A stretch of DNA of 62,398 nucleotides from Rhodanobacteraceae bacterium (GTDB lineage: Bacteria; Pseudomonadota; Gammaproteobacteria; Xanthomonadales; Rhodanobacteraceae): the NCBI GenBank assembly GCA_004299705.1, contig SCQS01000041.1, positions 1 through 62,398 of the forward strand, read 5' to 3'. Each line of letters opens with the position of its first letter. Within the stretch, counting starts at the first letter, position 1. Of the stretch, positions 1 through 12,750 are shown in pieces. A model generated the notes under the pieces. That model saw nothing but the letters and a program-made list of their open reading frames with translations. It was not told the DNA's origin and did no database searches. Position numbers and translations under genes: made by a program.

Positions 1-1654
<1,654 letters not shown>

Positions 1655-4195
1655 ATGAGAATCCTCAAACGACTGACGCTGATCGGCCTGATCGTCATCC
1701 TCTGTTTCATCGTGCTGGGCGTCATCGCGGGTGCCGTCACGTACTGGCTGGTCGAGCCGCGAGTGCCATCGGTCGCGTCGCTCAAGGACGTGCAGATGCA
1801 GGAGCCGCTGCGCATCCTTTCCGCCGACGGCAAGCTGATCGCGGAATACGGCGAAATGCGCCGCCGGCCGGTGCAGATCCAGAACGTGCCGGACAACCTC
1901 AAGGATGCGGTGCTGGCGGCCGAGGATGCCGATTTCTACCACCACTCAGCCATCGACATCACCTCGACCCTGCGCGCGGCGATCCAGGTCGTGCTGCACC
2001 ACGGCGAGAAGGTCCAGGGTGGCTCGACCATCACCCAGCAGGTCGCCCGCAACTTTTTCCTGAGTCCGCAGAAAACCTACACCCGCAAGATCATCGAAAT
2101 CTTCACCTCGTTCCGGATCGAGCACGAGCTGACCAAGGATCAGATCCTGCAGCTCTATCTCAACAAGATGTTCCTGGGCCACCGCACCTACGGCGTGGCC
2201 GCCGCCGCGCAGTACTACTACGGCAAGACCATCGACCAGCTCAGCATCGCCGAGTGCGCGGCGATCGCATCGAGCTTCCAGTCGCCGTCCGTGGTCAACC
2301 CGATCGACCACAAGGATCGCCTGCTCGCACGCCGCAACTGGGTACTGGGGCAGATGCTGTCGCACCGCTTCATCGACCGCGCGCAGTATGAGCAAGCAAT
2401 TGCCACGCCGGACGACGCCGCGCCGCACGAGCCGCCGATCCAGGTCGACGCGCCGTACCTCGCCGAGATGGTTCGCCAGCAGGCGCTGCAGCGGCTAGGC
2501 AACCAGGCGCTCACCGATGGCTACGTGATCCGCACCACCATCAGCAGCCACTTGCAGGATCTGGCCAATCACGCGCTGCGCAGCCGACTGGAGGATTACG
2601 ACCACCGTCACGGTTATCGCGGCCCGACCGCGCAGGTCACGCTGCCCGATCCGGTGACACCCGCCGCGCTGGATCAGGCGCTGTCGAACTACAACGAAGT
2701 GAGCGGCTTGTGGCCCGCGATCGTCACCCGTGTCAACGCCAACGACGCGTCGGTCTACGTGCAGGGCGGCCAGACCATCAAGCTGGCCATCGCCGACATG
2801 AAGTGGGCGCTGGGTTACGCGCGCAAGGCCAAAACCGGCGGCAAGGGTGCGGCCTCGATCCTGCAGCCCGGCGACATCATCCGTGTGCGCGAAGTGGCCG
2901 ACAATCCATCGGTCGCCCCGGCCAAGCCGGCGCAGGCGAAGTCCAAAACCGCCGAGCAGGCCGCCGCCGATCCGAAGCACTGGGAACTGGAACAAATCCC
3001 CGCCGCGCAGGCGGCGATGGTGGTGCTGTCGCCCGACGACGGCGCGGTGCAGGCGCTGGTCGGCGGTTTCAATTTCGGCCTGAGCAAATTCAATCGTGCG
3101 GTGCAAACCGCCCGCCAGCCAGGCTCCAGCTTCAAACCCTTCATCTATTCCGCCGCCTTCAGCCGCGGCTACACGCCGGCATCGATCATCAACGACGCGC
3201 CGATCGCGCTGCCCGATCCGTCCAAGCCCGGCGGTTTATGGACGCCGCAGAACGATGACGGCAAGTTCCGCGGCCCGATGCGCCTGCGCGAAGCGCTGGC
3301 GCAGTCGGTGAACCTGGTCGCGATCAGATTGCTGGACGCTGTCGGCGTGCGCTACACCCGCGACTACGTGACCCGCTTCGGTTTTCCGCTCGACGCGATC
3401 CCGGCCAACCTGTCGATGGCGTTGGGCACCGCCTCGGTGTCACCGATGGCGATGGCACGCGGTTACGCGGTCTTCGCAAACGGCGGCTTTCTGATCACGC
3501 CCTATTACATCGCCGAAATCGACAACCGCGACGGCAAGGCGATCTACAAGGCCGATCCCCTGCGGGCCTGCCGCAACTGCGAAGCGCGCCTGCTGGACGA
3601 AGGCAAGACCACCGCGGCGCCCGCCCAATCCGAATCCGCCGCCGGCGATCCAGGGGCGATGAACGACACCACCAATGCGCTGAACGAATCCGCCAAGGGG
3701 CCGCTGCTGGCACCGCGCGTGATCGATCCGCGCAATGATTTCCTGATTACTTCGCTGATGCACAGCGTGATCGACAGTCCGCTCGGAACCGGCGCCGCCG
3801 TGAAGAAACTCGGGCGCAGCGACCTTGCCGGCAAGACCGGCACCTCCAACGACTACCACGACGGCTGGTTCTGCGGCTTCAACAACGACCTCGTGACCAC
3901 GGTCTGGGTTGGCTTCGACGATTTCAAATCGCTCGGCCACAAGGAATTCGGCGCCGAGACCGCGTTGCCGATCTGGATGGCGTTCATGGGTCCCGCGCTG
4001 CAGGGCAAACCGGAAGCCAGCTTGCCGATGCCGCCCGGCATCGTCACCGCGACCATCGATCGCACCACCGGCCTGCCGGCGCCCCCGGGCGACACCAACA
4101 CCATGACCGAGATGTTCACGATCGAGGACTTGGACCGCCTGCGCGAACAGGCCAAGCAGCAGCAGAACCAGGCGCCCGCGTATGACATTTTTTAG
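1655..4195 (+). CDS. mrcA: Penicillin-binding protein 1A, bifunctional
   Basis: Class A PBP (846 residues) that polymerises glycan strands and cross-links peptidoglycan at the inner membrane. An N-terminal membrane anchor (about residues 7-30) is followed by the glycosyltransferase domain with the catalytic-Glu motif AAEDADFY and the GGSTITQQVARNFF motif. The transpeptidase domain carries SSFK (Ser491), SVN and KTGT (from residue 727). One oddity: the usual HxGVD after the catalytic Glu reads HHSAID, so the conserved Gly is replaced. Proline- and alanine-rich inserts fit the long PBP1a form of this order. The stop codon TAG overlaps a hairpin repeat. Confidence 0.96.
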   Translation: MRILKRLTLIGLIVILCFIVLGVIAGAVTYWLVEPRVPSVASLKDVQMQEPLRILSADGKLIAEYGEMRRRPVQIQNVPDNLKDAVLAAEDADFYHHSAIDITSTLRAAIQVVLHHGEKVQGGSTITQQVARNFFLSPQKTYTRKIIEIFTSFRIEHELTKDQILQLYLNKMFLGHRTYGVAAAAQYYYGKTIDQLSIAECAAIASSFQSPSVVNPIDHKDRLLARRNWVLGQMLSHRFIDRAQYEQAIATPDDAAPHEPPIQVDAPYLAEMVRQQALQRLGNQALTDGYVIRTTISSHLQDLANHALRSRLEDYDHRHGYRGPTAQVTLPDPVTPAALDQALSNYNEVSGLWPAIVTRVNANDASVYVQGGQTIKLAIADMKWALGYARKAKTGGKGAASILQPGDIIRVREVADNPSVAPAKPAQAKSKTAEQAAADPKHWELEQIPAAQAAMVVLSPDDGAVQALVGGFNFGLSKFNRAVQTARQPGSSFKPFIYSAAFSRGYTPASIINDAPIALPDPSKPGGLWTPQNDDGKFRGPMRLREALAQSVNLVAIRLLDAVGVRYTRDYVTRFGFPLDAIPANLSMALGTASVSPMAMARGYAVFANGGFLITPYYIAEIDNRDGKAIYKADPLRACRNCEARLLDEGKTTAAPAQSESAAGDPGAMNDTTNALNESAKGPLLAPRVIDPRNDFLITSLMHSVIDSPLGTGAAVKKLGRSDLAGKTGTSNDYHDGWFCGFNNDLVTTVWVGFDDFKSLGHKEFGAETALPIWMAFMGPALQGKPEASLPMPPGIVTATIDRTTGLPAPPGDTNTMTEMFTIEDLDRLREQAKQQQNQAPAYDIF

Positions 4196-4283
4196 CGATC
4201 GTCCCTGATCGCTGCCTCGCGGAAACAAGTGGCGAGCACGCAGCAACCAAAATTATCGACAGCAGAACGGCCTTCCTCGGCCT
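4194..4283 (+). repeat. Post-stop hairpin and GGCC palindrome repeat
   Basis: AGCGATC-GTCCCT-GATCGCT (4194-4213) is a perfect 7-bp hairpin that starts inside the mrcA stop codon. About 55 bases later GGCC-TTCCTC-GGCC (4269-4282) is followed by TGACTTTCC. The same two modules in the same order follow the stop codons of the PilZ gene (26294) and the tetR gene (59242). The position suggests a terminator-linked intergenic repeat. The rest of 4196-4505 shows no gene. Confidence 0.6.
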
Positions 4284-4505
4284 GACTTTCCTCAACAGCA
4301 GCTTCGCTCGGAACCGGGAAGCGGGTGCAGCAAGCAACGCTGCGGCAAGTTTGCCGTGGTGTGTTTGGCGCACGATTCGACTCGCGATACCGTCCGGACT
4401 TGCGCCCCCGCCACCCATCCCCCGCCTCCTGTTCCTTCTACGCTTGCAATTCCACACGTCGATTCGCCACACTCGCACCCGACGCGGCTACTGGGTGTCA
4501 CCGCC

Positions 4506-5141
4506 ATGCACAAGACCGCCGGATATCACCAGCTTCACGCCGAGGGCCGTACCCATCAATTGCGGCGGCGCATCGCACTGGAAGCGGCCCGCCTGATCAG
4601 CGAACACGGCATCCGCGACTACCAGCTGGCCAAGCGCAAGGCCGCGCGCCACGTCGGCGTCAGCGACGAAGGTTACTTGCCGCGAAATCGCGAAATCGAG
4701 GAAGCCCTGCGCGAACACCAACGCCTGTTCCGGGCCGAAGAACAGCCGCGTGCGCTGCGCATACGGCGCGAGGCCGCGCGCGATGCAATGCGGTTGCTGG
4801 GGCGTTTCGAACCGCGCCTGGTCGGTGCGGTGCTGGAAGGCACCGCCGACATGCACACGCCGGTGAGCCTGCACGTGTTCGACGATTCACCTGAGGCCGT
4901 GGCCCTGTTGCTGCACGACCACGGCATCGAATTCGAGTCGCGCGCACGCACGCTGCGATTGGATCGCGAACGCAGCGGCGAATTCCCGGTGCTGTTGTTT
5001 GAGGCCGATGGCGTCGCGGTCGACGTCACCGTGTTCCCGCGCGATGCCTTGCGCCAGGCGCCGCTCGATCGCATCGCCGAGCGGCCCCAGCAACGCGCAT
5101 CACTGGCGGCACTCGATGCGATGTTGACGGGAAATACCTGA
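4506..5141 (+). CDS. Conserved nucleotidyltransferase-like protein
   Basis: A 211-residue protein of a family sometimes loosely annotated as nucleotidyltransferase; its true role is not known to me. The N-terminal half is a charged helical region (LAKRKAARHVGV about residue 40). The second half has LVGAVLEGTADMHTPVSLHVF and a later VDVTVFP strand, which could be the G-x(n)-D...D pattern of a nucleotidyltransferase fold. The ATG at 4506 matches the family N-terminus (HKTAGYHQLHAEGRT); an open frame continues upstream to 4356 but encodes a Pro/His-rich tail with no family likeness. It stands alone, convergent with gltA. Confidence 0.75.
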   Translation: MHKTAGYHQLHAEGRTHQLRRRIALEAARLISEHGIRDYQLAKRKAARHVGVSDEGYLPRNREIEEALREHQRLFRAEEQPRALRIRREAARDAMRLLGRFEPRLVGAVLEGTADMHTPVSLHVFDDSPEAVALLLHDHGIEFESRARTLRLDRERSGEFPVLLFEADGVAVDVTVFPRDALRQAPLDRIAERPQQRASLAALDAMLTGNT

Positions 5142-5171
5142 CTCGGGACTCGGGAAAGCGCAAGAGCTTTT

Positions 5172-5271
5172 ACCCTCTTCCAAAGGAAGGGGGGTCGCGC
5201 CGCAGGCGCGGGGGGATGGCAGACCCGCAAAAAAGCCATCCCCCTCGATCCCCCTTCCTGCGGAAGGGGGA
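5172..5271. repeat. Long imperfect palindrome (GGGGGATGGC family)
   Basis: The left arm (5172-5220) and right arm (5235-5271) are imperfect inverted copies with a perfect GGGGGATGGC/GCCATCCCCC inner stem, an A-rich loop, and an outer CTTCC...GGAAGGGGG stem. It sits between the convergent nucleotidyltransferase-like gene and gltA, so it may also terminate transcription in both directions. A related sequence lies after pckG near 61441-61490. Confidence 0.7.
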
Positions 5272-5286
5272 AGCAAAAAACCAGGC

Positions 5287-6573
<1,287 letters not shown>

Positions 6574-6703
6574 TGGGGACTCCTTGGAAGCTCTGCGACT
6601 CGCTGCATCGGTGTTGGTTAGCCCATCAATTATCGCACGATGCGGCGGCGTACGCAGGTGGTCGATCACAAACGCGGCCACGTGTCAGATTCACGCGCAC
6701 ACG

Positions 6704-6734
6704 AAAACGCCCTCCGTGGGAACCACGGAGGGCG
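6704..6734 (-). terminator. Rho-independent terminator of rpmE2
   Basis: A 12-bp perfect stem (6708-6719 with 6723-6734) with a 3-nt loop is followed, on the minus strand, by four T. It lies about 70 bases past the rpmE2 stop and before gltA. Confidence 0.75.
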
Positions 6735-6753
6735 TCGGATTTCGAAATACTGG

Positions 6754-6809
6754 ATCCCGTGTCACCGGCCGTCCATGGCCAGCACGGGATGAGTTCATCC
6801 TGAACTCAT
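6754..6809 (-). repeat. Nested hairpins at the 3' end of rpmE2
   Basis: ATCCCGTG (6754-6761) pairs with CACGGGAT (6783-6790) around an inner GGCC-GTCCAT-GGCC hairpin (6767-6780). Directly next to it TGAGTTCA-TCC-TGAACTCA (6790-6808) overlaps the rpmE2 stop codon. The inner hairpin belongs to the TCCAT-loop family found elsewhere in the window. Confidence 0.7.
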
Positions 6810-7057
6810 TTCTTGCCGGCGGCGTAGCGCTTCTTGAATTTGTCGATGCGGCCACCCGCGTCCATCACCTTCTGCTTGCCGGTGTAGAACGGGTGCGAGG
6901 CCGAGGAAATGTCGACCTTGACGACGGGGTATTCGTTGCCGTCTTCCCACTTGATGGTGTCCTCGCTCGTCATCGTCGAGCGCGTCAGGAACGCGAAGTC
7001 GGACGCGGCGTCCTGGAAGACCACCGGGTGGTAATCGGGGTGGATATCGGCTTTCAT
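6806..7057 (-). CDS. rpmE2: 50S ribosomal protein L31 type B
   Basis: An 83-residue L31 protein on the outside of the large ribosomal subunit near the inter-subunit bridge. It begins [14 protein letters not shown] and ends [11 protein letters not shown], typical of type B. No cysteine is present, so it is the zinc-free form that in other bacteria replaces zinc-binding L31 under zinc shortage; whether it is zinc-regulated here cannot be seen. The ATG at 7057 gives the family N-terminus. Its stop overlaps a hairpin and a terminator follows. Confidence 0.95.
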   Translation of the reverse strand: MKADIHPDYHPVVFQDAASDFAFLTRSTMTSEDTIKWEDGNEYPVVKVDISSASHPFYTGKQKVMDAGGRIDKFKKRYAAGKK

Positions 7058-7202
7058 GGGTGTTCGCCTGGATTCAAATGCTGCGGGCAAGGGCGGAATT
7101 GTAGCCTGAAACCTGGATTGACGGCAAGCGCTATGCTGCGCCCACTCAAGCCCAATGCGCACGCAGGCCAGGCCGGGGGTGCGCCGCTGCCAGCCTTGAC
7201 GA

Positions 7203-9308
7203 TCAAGCCGACGCGAACCGCGCGGCGGCGCCGATCCAGCGTTCGGTCAGGCGGTGCGCCAGCACGGGATGCGCGCGCAGCATCGCCATGCCGACCCGCT
7301 GCACGGACGGCATCAAGGCGGCATCGCGCACGATGTCCGCGACCCGGAAACCCATCTCGCCGGTTTGGCGGGTGCCCAAGAGTTCGCCCGGTCCGCGCAG
7401 GCGCAAGTCTTTTTCCGCGATCGCGAAACCGTCGTTGGTTTCGCGCAGCGTTTCGATCCGCTGTTTCGCCAGCCCCGACAGCGGCGGCTGGTACAGCAGT
7501 ACGCAGGTCGAGGCCACGCTGCCGCGCCCGACCCGTCCGCGCAACTGGTGCAACTGCGCAAGACCCAATCGCTCGGCATTCTCGATCACCATCAGGCTGG
7601 CGTTGGGCACGTCCACGCCGACCTCGATCACCGTGGTCGCGACCAGCAAGGCGATGCGGCCTTCCTTGAAGGCATCCATCGCCGCCTGCTTCTCGCGCGG
7701 CTTCATGCGCCCGTGCACCAGGCCCACGCTGATCCCCGGCAACGCCGCGCTCAATTGCGCGTGCGCGACCTCGGCGGCCTGTGCCTGCAAAAGTTCGCTG
7801 TCTTCGATCAGTGTGCAGACCCAATAAGCCTGCCGCCCTTCCGCGCAGGCCGCGCGGATGCGCTCGGTCACTTCATCGCGACGGGTGTTGGCAAGCGCGA
7901 CTGTACGCACCGGCGTGCGCTCGGGCGGCAATTCATCCAGCGTCGACACATCGAGATCGGCGTAGGCGCTCATCGCCAGCGTGCGCGGGATTGGTGTCGC
8001 GGTCAGCACCAACTGGTGTGGCGCCTCGCCGGCGCCCGCACCCTTGTCGCGCAGGTTCATGCGTTGCTGCACGCCGAAGCGGTGTTGCTCGTCCACGATC
8101 GCAAGGCCCAGTCGCGTGAATTCCACGCCCGCCTGCATCAGCGCGTGTGTGCCGATCGCAATCGGCGCGCCTGCGGCCAGTTTCGCTAGTGCCGCCGCGC
8201 GCGCACGGCCGGTCACCTTGCCAGCCAGCCACACCACCTCGATGTCCAGCGGATCGAACCATGCTCGAAAACTGCGCAGGTGTTGTTCGGCCAGCAATTC
8301 GGTCGGCGCCATCAGCGCGGTCTGGCGGCCGTTTGCGATCGCGTGCAGCGCGGCCAGCGCCGCGACCACCGTCTTGCCCGAACCCACGTCGCCCTGCACC
8401 AGCCGCAGCATCGGCACGCGCCGGGCCAGATCGCGTGCGACTTCTTCGCTCACCCGACGCTGCGCGCGCGTGAGCGTGAACGGCAGCGCATCCAGAAACC
8501 GTTTTCGCAAATCCGGATCGACGGGCAATGCGGGTGCGCGATGCTTGCGGAACTTCGCGCGCAGGCGTTTCAGGCTGATGTGGTGCGCCAGCAATTCCTC
8601 GAAGGCAAGGCGCTGCTGCGCCGGATGCCCGCCTGCCAGCAACGCCGTCACATCGGAATCGGGCGCCGGACGATGCACGCCCAGCAATGCATCGCGCAAA
8701 GGCATCAGGCCCAATGGCCCCAGCAACTCTTGCGGAATCAATTCCAGCACCGCTGCATCAGGCAACCGCGCCAGGGCTTTTTCGATCACGCCGCGCAGGC
8801 GCTGCTGGCCCAGTCCTTCGGTGACTGGATAGATCGGCGTCAGGGTAGCTTCGACCGGCGTTTCGCCGTGCACGACACGGTATTGCGGATGCACCATCTC
8901 CAGTCCGTGCTGGCCGTGGCGCACCGCGCCGTAGCAGCGCAGGCGCGTGCCGGTCTTGAACTGTTCGATCTGCTGGCGTCGGAAATGAAAGAAACGCAAT
9001 ACCAGCGTTTCGCGCGATGCATCGCCGATCGCCACGCGCAATTGCGGCCGATAACGAAACCCCGTCTCGACCGCCTCGACCACGCCCTCGACCTGCGCCG
9101 ATTCACCCGCGACGAGATCGCGGATCGGTGTGATGCGCGTGCGATCTTCGTAACGCAATGGCAAATGGAACCAAAGGTCCTGCACCCGCTCGATGCCGAG
9201 CTTGCGCAGGGTTTCCGCAAGCGCCGGCCCGACGCCGGGCAGCGTCGCGACCGACGCGAGCCCGCTATCTTCCGGTTGTTGCTGGCGCTTGTCGGCGGAC
9301 GTCGTCAC
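7203..9308 (-). CDS. recG: ATP-dependent DNA helicase RecG
   Basis: RecG (701 residues) reverses stalled forks and migrates branched DNA. An N-terminal wedge/OB region (about residues 50-150) precedes the helicase core, with Walker A GDVGSGKT at 306-313 and DEQH at 406-409. Later come the TATPIPRT and RGRVGRG motifs and a C-terminal TRG-type region. The likely start is GTG at 9308, though no strong ribosome site is visible. It lies downstream of spoT and ridA, the common gammaproteobacterial order. Confidence 0.96.
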   Translation of the reverse strand: MTTSADKRQQQPEDSGLASVATLPGVGPALAETLRKLGIERVQDLWFHLPLRYEDRTRITPIRDLVAGESAQVEGVVEAVETGFRYRPQLRVAIGDASRETLVLRFFHFRRQQIEQFKTGTRLRCYGAVRHGQHGLEMVHPQYRVVHGETPVEATLTPIYPVTEGLGQQRLRGVIEKALARLPDAAVLELIPQELLGPLGLMPLRDALLGVHRPAPDSDVTALLAGGHPAQQRLAFEELLAHHISLKRLRAKFRKHRAPALPVDPDLRKRFLDALPFTLTRAQRRVSEEVARDLARRVPMLRLVQGDVGSGKTVVAALAALHAIANGRQTALMAPTELLAEQHLRSFRAWFDPLDIEVVWLAGKVTGRARAAALAKLAAGAPIAIGTHALMQAGVEFTRLGLAIVDEQHRFGVQQRMNLRDKGAGAGEAPHQLVLTATPIPRTLAMSAYADLDVSTLDELPPERTPVRTVALANTRRDEVTERIRAACAEGRQAYWVCTLIEDSELLQAQAAEVAHAQLSAALPGISVGLVHGRMKPREKQAAMDAFKEGRIALLVATTVIEVGVDVPNASLMVIENAERLGLAQLHQLRGRVGRGSVASTCVLLYQPPLSGLAKQRIETLRETNDGFAIAEKDLRLRGPGELLGTRQTGEMGFRVADIVRDAALMPSVQRVGMAMLRAHPVLAHRLTERWIGAAARFASA

Positions 9309-9347
9309 CCGCGCAAGATTAGCCGATGCTGCAGCGGCGGCGCGCGA

Positions 9348-9734
9348 TCAGCGGGGCGCCACCGCGATCACGTCGACCTCGACCGCGACGCCCTTGGGCA
9401 GCGCCGCCACGCCGATGGTCGAACGCGCGGGATACGGCTCGTGGAAGTAATGCTGCATGACTTCGTTGACCGCCCCGAAGTTGGAAAGATCGGTCATGTA
9501 AATGCCCACCCGCACCACGTCGTCGAACGTGGCCCCGCCCGCGGCCAGCACGGCTTTCAGGTTCTCGAACACGCGCGCTGCCTGCACGCCGATGTCGCCC
9601 GCGACGGCCTCGCCGGTGACGGGATCGATCGGCACCTGGCCCGACAGATACAGGGTGTTGCCCGCGCGCACGGCCTGCGAATAGGGGCCGATGGCTTTGG
9701 GCGCGGAATCGGAATGGATGGGAGTACGGGGCAT
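9348..9734 (-). CDS. ridA: RidA family deaminase
   Basis: A 128-residue RidA/YjgF trimer protein that hydrolyses reactive enamine/imine intermediates made by PLP enzymes. It shows GPYSQAVRAGNTLYLSGQ near the N-terminus, the substrate-carboxylate Arg in YPARSTIGVAALP, and the terminal EVDVIA strand. The ATG at 9734 gives the family start. It sits between spoT and recG. Confidence 0.95.
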   Translation of the reverse strand: MPRTPIHSDSAPKAIGPYSQAVRAGNTLYLSGQVPIDPVTGEAVAGDIGVQAARVFENLKAVLAAGGATFDDVVRVGIYMTDLSNFGAVNEVMQHYFHEPYPARSTIGVAALPKGVAVEVDVIAVAPR

Positions 9735-9867
9735 GGCGGGGTCGCTATTGGAATCGAGTTGTTCAGTGTAACGGGGGATTGGGGCAGGGTGCCGAGGGAA
9801 GAGAACCGACGCCGACACGACGTTTCTTCGAAGCGCCCCCACTACCTCTCCCCCGCCCCCGCTTCTG

Positions 9868-12057
9868 TCACAACGGATACCGATACACCCCGTTCACCAC
9901 CTTGGTGTTCCTGATCCGCCTCATCACATCGGCGAGATGTTTGCGGTGCTTGACCTCGATCGCGAAGATCAAGGTTGCGGCCTGGATGCCGCGCTCGATG
10001 TACTTGACGTCGTCGATGTTGGAATTGGCGTCCGCGATCGCGGACGACACGGTCGCCAGCACGCCCGGCCGGTTGACCACTTCGACCCGCAGTTCCACGC
10101 GGTAATCGCCCTGCACTTCGCTGTCCCAGCCGATCTCGACGCGGCGCTCGGGCAGCTTGGAAAGCTCCGCGACATTCGGACATTCGACGCGGTGCACGAC
10201 GATGCCCTTGCCCGGCGACAGGTAGCCCACGATGTCGTCGCCCGGGACCGGATGGCAGCACTGGCCGAAACTCAGGATGCCGCGCTCGGCGCCGCTGATG
10301 CGAATCTTCTCCGCGCGATGCTGTGCGGCGCCGATCACCGATCCGCCCAGCTCGACCAGCTTCAACGCCACCTGATCGGGCATGCGGTTGCCCAGCGCGA
10401 TCTCGGACAGCAGGTCTTCCAGCCGACGCAAATTGTTGTCGGCGAGATAGCGATCCAGCGCCTCGGGCGGAATCGCGTCCAAGCTGGAACCGCCGGCGTC
10501 CAGCGCGCTCTCCAGCATCCGGTGCCCGAAGTCAATCGCGTCTTCGTGCTGCAGGTGTTTCAGGTATTGTCGGATCGCCGCGCGCGCCTTGCCGGTCACC
10601 GCAAAATCCAGCCACGACGGATTGGGCACCGCGGAAGGCGCGGTGATCACTTCCACCGTCTGCCCCGAAGCCGGCTGCGAACGCAGCGATGCGAGTTTGC
10701 CGTCGACACGCGCCGCCACCGCGTGCATGCCGACGTCGGTGTGCACCGCGAAGGCGAGATCCAGTGCGGTTGCATTCTTGGGCAAGGCCTGGATGTCGCC
10801 GGCTGGCGTGAACAGGTACACCTCGTCCGGAAACAGGTCGACCTTGACGTTCTCGATGAATTCCAGCGACGACGGTGTCGCGGCCTGCGAGTCGGCGAGA
10901 CCGGCAACCCATGCGCGCGCGCGCGACTGCGCACTGTTGGAGGGAATCGCCTCCTGCTTGTACGACCAGTGCGCGGCCACTCCGCGCTCGGCCACGGCGT
11001 CCATTTCCTCGGTGCGAATCTGGATTTCGATCGGCGCGCCGAACGGCCCGAACAACACCGTGTGCAGCGACTGGTAGCCATTGGCCTTGGGAATCGCGAT
11101 GAAGTCCTTGAAGCGCTTCTCGACCGGCTTGAACAGCGAATGCGCCGTACCCAGCGCCTGGTAGCAATGCGCGACCGAGTCGGTGACCAGGCGAAACCCG
11201 TACACGTCCATCACCTCGTCGAAGGTCTTGTGCTCGCCCTTCATCTTCGACCAGATGCTGTAGGGCGCCTTGATCCGGCTGATGATGCGTACCGGGATGC
11301 CATCGGCAGCGAGCCGCTGGGCCAGTGCGTGCTCGATCTTGTCCATGGCCTCGCGGCGGTTGCCGAGCGTGCGCTTGATGCGCGAGGCGATGATCTTGTA
11401 GCGATCGGGGTACAAGCTGCGGAAGCCGAGATCCTGCAGTTCGGCGCGGATTGCATTCATGCCGAGGCGCGCCGCGATCGGTGCGTAGATCTCCAGCGTT
11501 TCGCGCGCGATACGGCGGCGCGCGTCCGGCGGCATCGCCGACAGTGTGCGCATGTTGTGCAGGCGATCGGCCAGCTTGATCAGGATCACGCGCAGGTCGC
11601 GCGCCATCGCCAGCAGCATCTTGCGGAAACTTTCCGCGTCGGCTTCGAGGCGGCTGGCGAAGTCCACGCGTTCGAGCTTGGTGACGCCATCCACCAGTTC
11701 GGTCACGACCGGACCGAAACTGGCCTCAAGCTGCACCCGGGTCATCCCGGTGTCTTCGAGGGTGTCGTGCAGGATCGCCGCGATGATGGTTTCGGCATCC
11801 AGGCGCAAGCCCGCCAGGATCGTCGCCACCGCGAGCGGATGCGTGATGTACGGCTCGCCGCTCTTGCGGCGCTGCGCGGCGTGCGCATGCGCGCCCACCG
11901 CGTAGGCACCACGCACGCGTTCGACCTGCTCGGGTGGAAGGTAAGCAGCAAGTTGCGCGGCCAGCGCGTCGATACCCGACGCGCCTGCGGTGCCCGCGGG
12001 TTTCCCCGCCGACCGCACCACCTCGCCTGCTTCCGATTTCGCCTTGCGCTTGCGCAT
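9868..12057 (-). CDS. spoT: Bifunctional (p)ppGpp synthetase/hydrolase SpoT
   Basis: Controls the alarmone (p)ppGpp. The 729-residue protein has an N-terminal HD hydrolase domain with the metal-binding pair H97-D98 (AILHDTLEDT), so hydrolysis should be intact. The synthetase domain follows (KMKGEHKTFDEVMDVYGFRL, GYQSLHT), then TGS (FTPAGDIQALPKNAT), a conserved Cys/His region (CCHPVPGDDIVGY) and a C-terminal ACT domain. A charged extension of about 30 residues precedes the HD domain. rpoZ lies about 200 bp upstream on the same strand, the standard pairing. Confidence 0.96.
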   Translation of the reverse strand: MRKRKAKSEAGEVVRSAGKPAGTAGASGIDALAAQLAAYLPPEQVERVRGAYAVGAHAHAAQRRKSGEPYITHPLAVATILAGLRLDAETIIAAILHDTLEDTGMTRVQLEASFGPVVTELVDGVTKLERVDFASRLEADAESFRKMLLAMARDLRVILIKLADRLHNMRTLSAMPPDARRRIARETLEIYAPIAARLGMNAIRAELQDLGFRSLYPDRYKIIASRIKRTLGNRREAMDKIEHALAQRLAADGIPVRIISRIKAPYSIWSKMKGEHKTFDEVMDVYGFRLVTDSVAHCYQALGTAHSLFKPVEKRFKDFIAIPKANGYQSLHTVLFGPFGAPIEIQIRTEEMDAVAERGVAAHWSYKQEAIPSNSAQSRARAWVAGLADSQAATPSSLEFIENVKVDLFPDEVYLFTPAGDIQALPKNATALDLAFAVHTDVGMHAVAARVDGKLASLRSQPASGQTVEVITAPSAVPNPSWLDFAVTGKARAAIRQYLKHLQHEDAIDFGHRMLESALDAGGSSLDAIPPEALDRYLADNNLRRLEDLLSEIALGNRMPDQVALKLVELGGSVIGAAQHRAEKIRISGAERGILSFGQCCHPVPGDDIVGYLSPGKGIVVHRVECPNVAELSKLPERRVEIGWDSEVQGDYRVELRVEVVNRPGVLATVSSAIADANSNIDDVKYIERGIQAATLIFAIEVKHRKHLADVMRRIRNTKVVNGVYRYPL

Positions 12058-12254
12058 GACAGCAAGCTAGACAGGCGCGGCGCGCGAGTCAATACGGATC
12101 GGAAAGGCGGTTACAAGCTGCGCGCTACGAAAGCAGCTTGATAGCAGTCGGCCTGCCCGCGACCACCCGATGCATTGGGCGGGCATCGAACGCTTCGATC
12201 GCCGCGTGAGGGGGGTACTCTCACCCCGAAGGGAGAGAGGAAAGCCAAAACACG

Positions 12255-12548
12255 TCAAACGTCGTCGAGACCCTTGGACATGTCCTCGTCGACTTCGGCC
12301 GCGGCCCATTCCATGGCCTCGCGGTCGCGGCGTTCGCGTTCGACGCGGTCGATCTCGTCGATGGTCGGCATGTCGATGGTGTGGTCCGCGATTTCGCGCA
12401 GGGCCAGCACGGTCGGCTTGTCGTTCTCGGGGTCGATGGTGGCCTCGACGCCATTCTCGAGCTGGCGCGCGCGGCGCGTCGCCATCAGTACCAGTTCGAA
12501 ACGGTTGTCGACCACCTTCAGGCAGTCTTCCACGGTGATGCGTGCCAT
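12255..12548 (-). CDS. rpoZ: RNA polymerase omega subunit
   Basis: A 97-residue omega subunit that helps assemble RNA polymerase around beta-prime and forms part of the ppGpp site. [20 protein letters not shown] and RRARQLENG are the family hallmarks. Usually gmk lies just upstream; here the whole mla locus lies between, so gmk and rpoZ are split. A good promoter lies 32-59 bases upstream of its start. Confidence 0.97.
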   Translation of the reverse strand: MARITVEDCLKVVDNRFELVLMATRRARQLENGVEATIDPENDKPTVLALREIADHTIDMPTIDEIDRVERERRDREAMEWAAAEVDEDMSKGLDDV

Positions 12549-12579
12549 GTGAGCTTCCAGTCGTATCGCAAACTTCTAG

Positions 12580-12607
12580 ATTGTACCAGCACCTGCCTGT
12601 TTGTCGA
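12580..12607 (-). promoter_or_regulatory. Sigma-70 type promoter of rpoZ
   Basis: On the minus strand TCGACA (12607-12602) and TACAAT (12585-12580) are separated by 16 bases. Both match consensus at five of six bases. A start near 12573 would give a leader of about 25 bases. Confidence 0.6.
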
Positions 12608-12750
12608 ATGCGGGCAATGGAAGGTGAAATACGGCCGAGGCTTGCCTGAACACAACCTGCCCTGCAACATCACGCCCCGGCAATTGCTGGACCATGGCGT
12701 TCTAGAATTGCGCGCTTGCAACGCACGCCATCCGACCGCATTGATCGCCG

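Noticed and set aside
9937-12141. 734-codon open frame antisense to spoT
   Set aside because: His/Arg/Gln-rich composition typical of the mirror frame of a GC-rich gene; spoT on the other strand is fully conserved.
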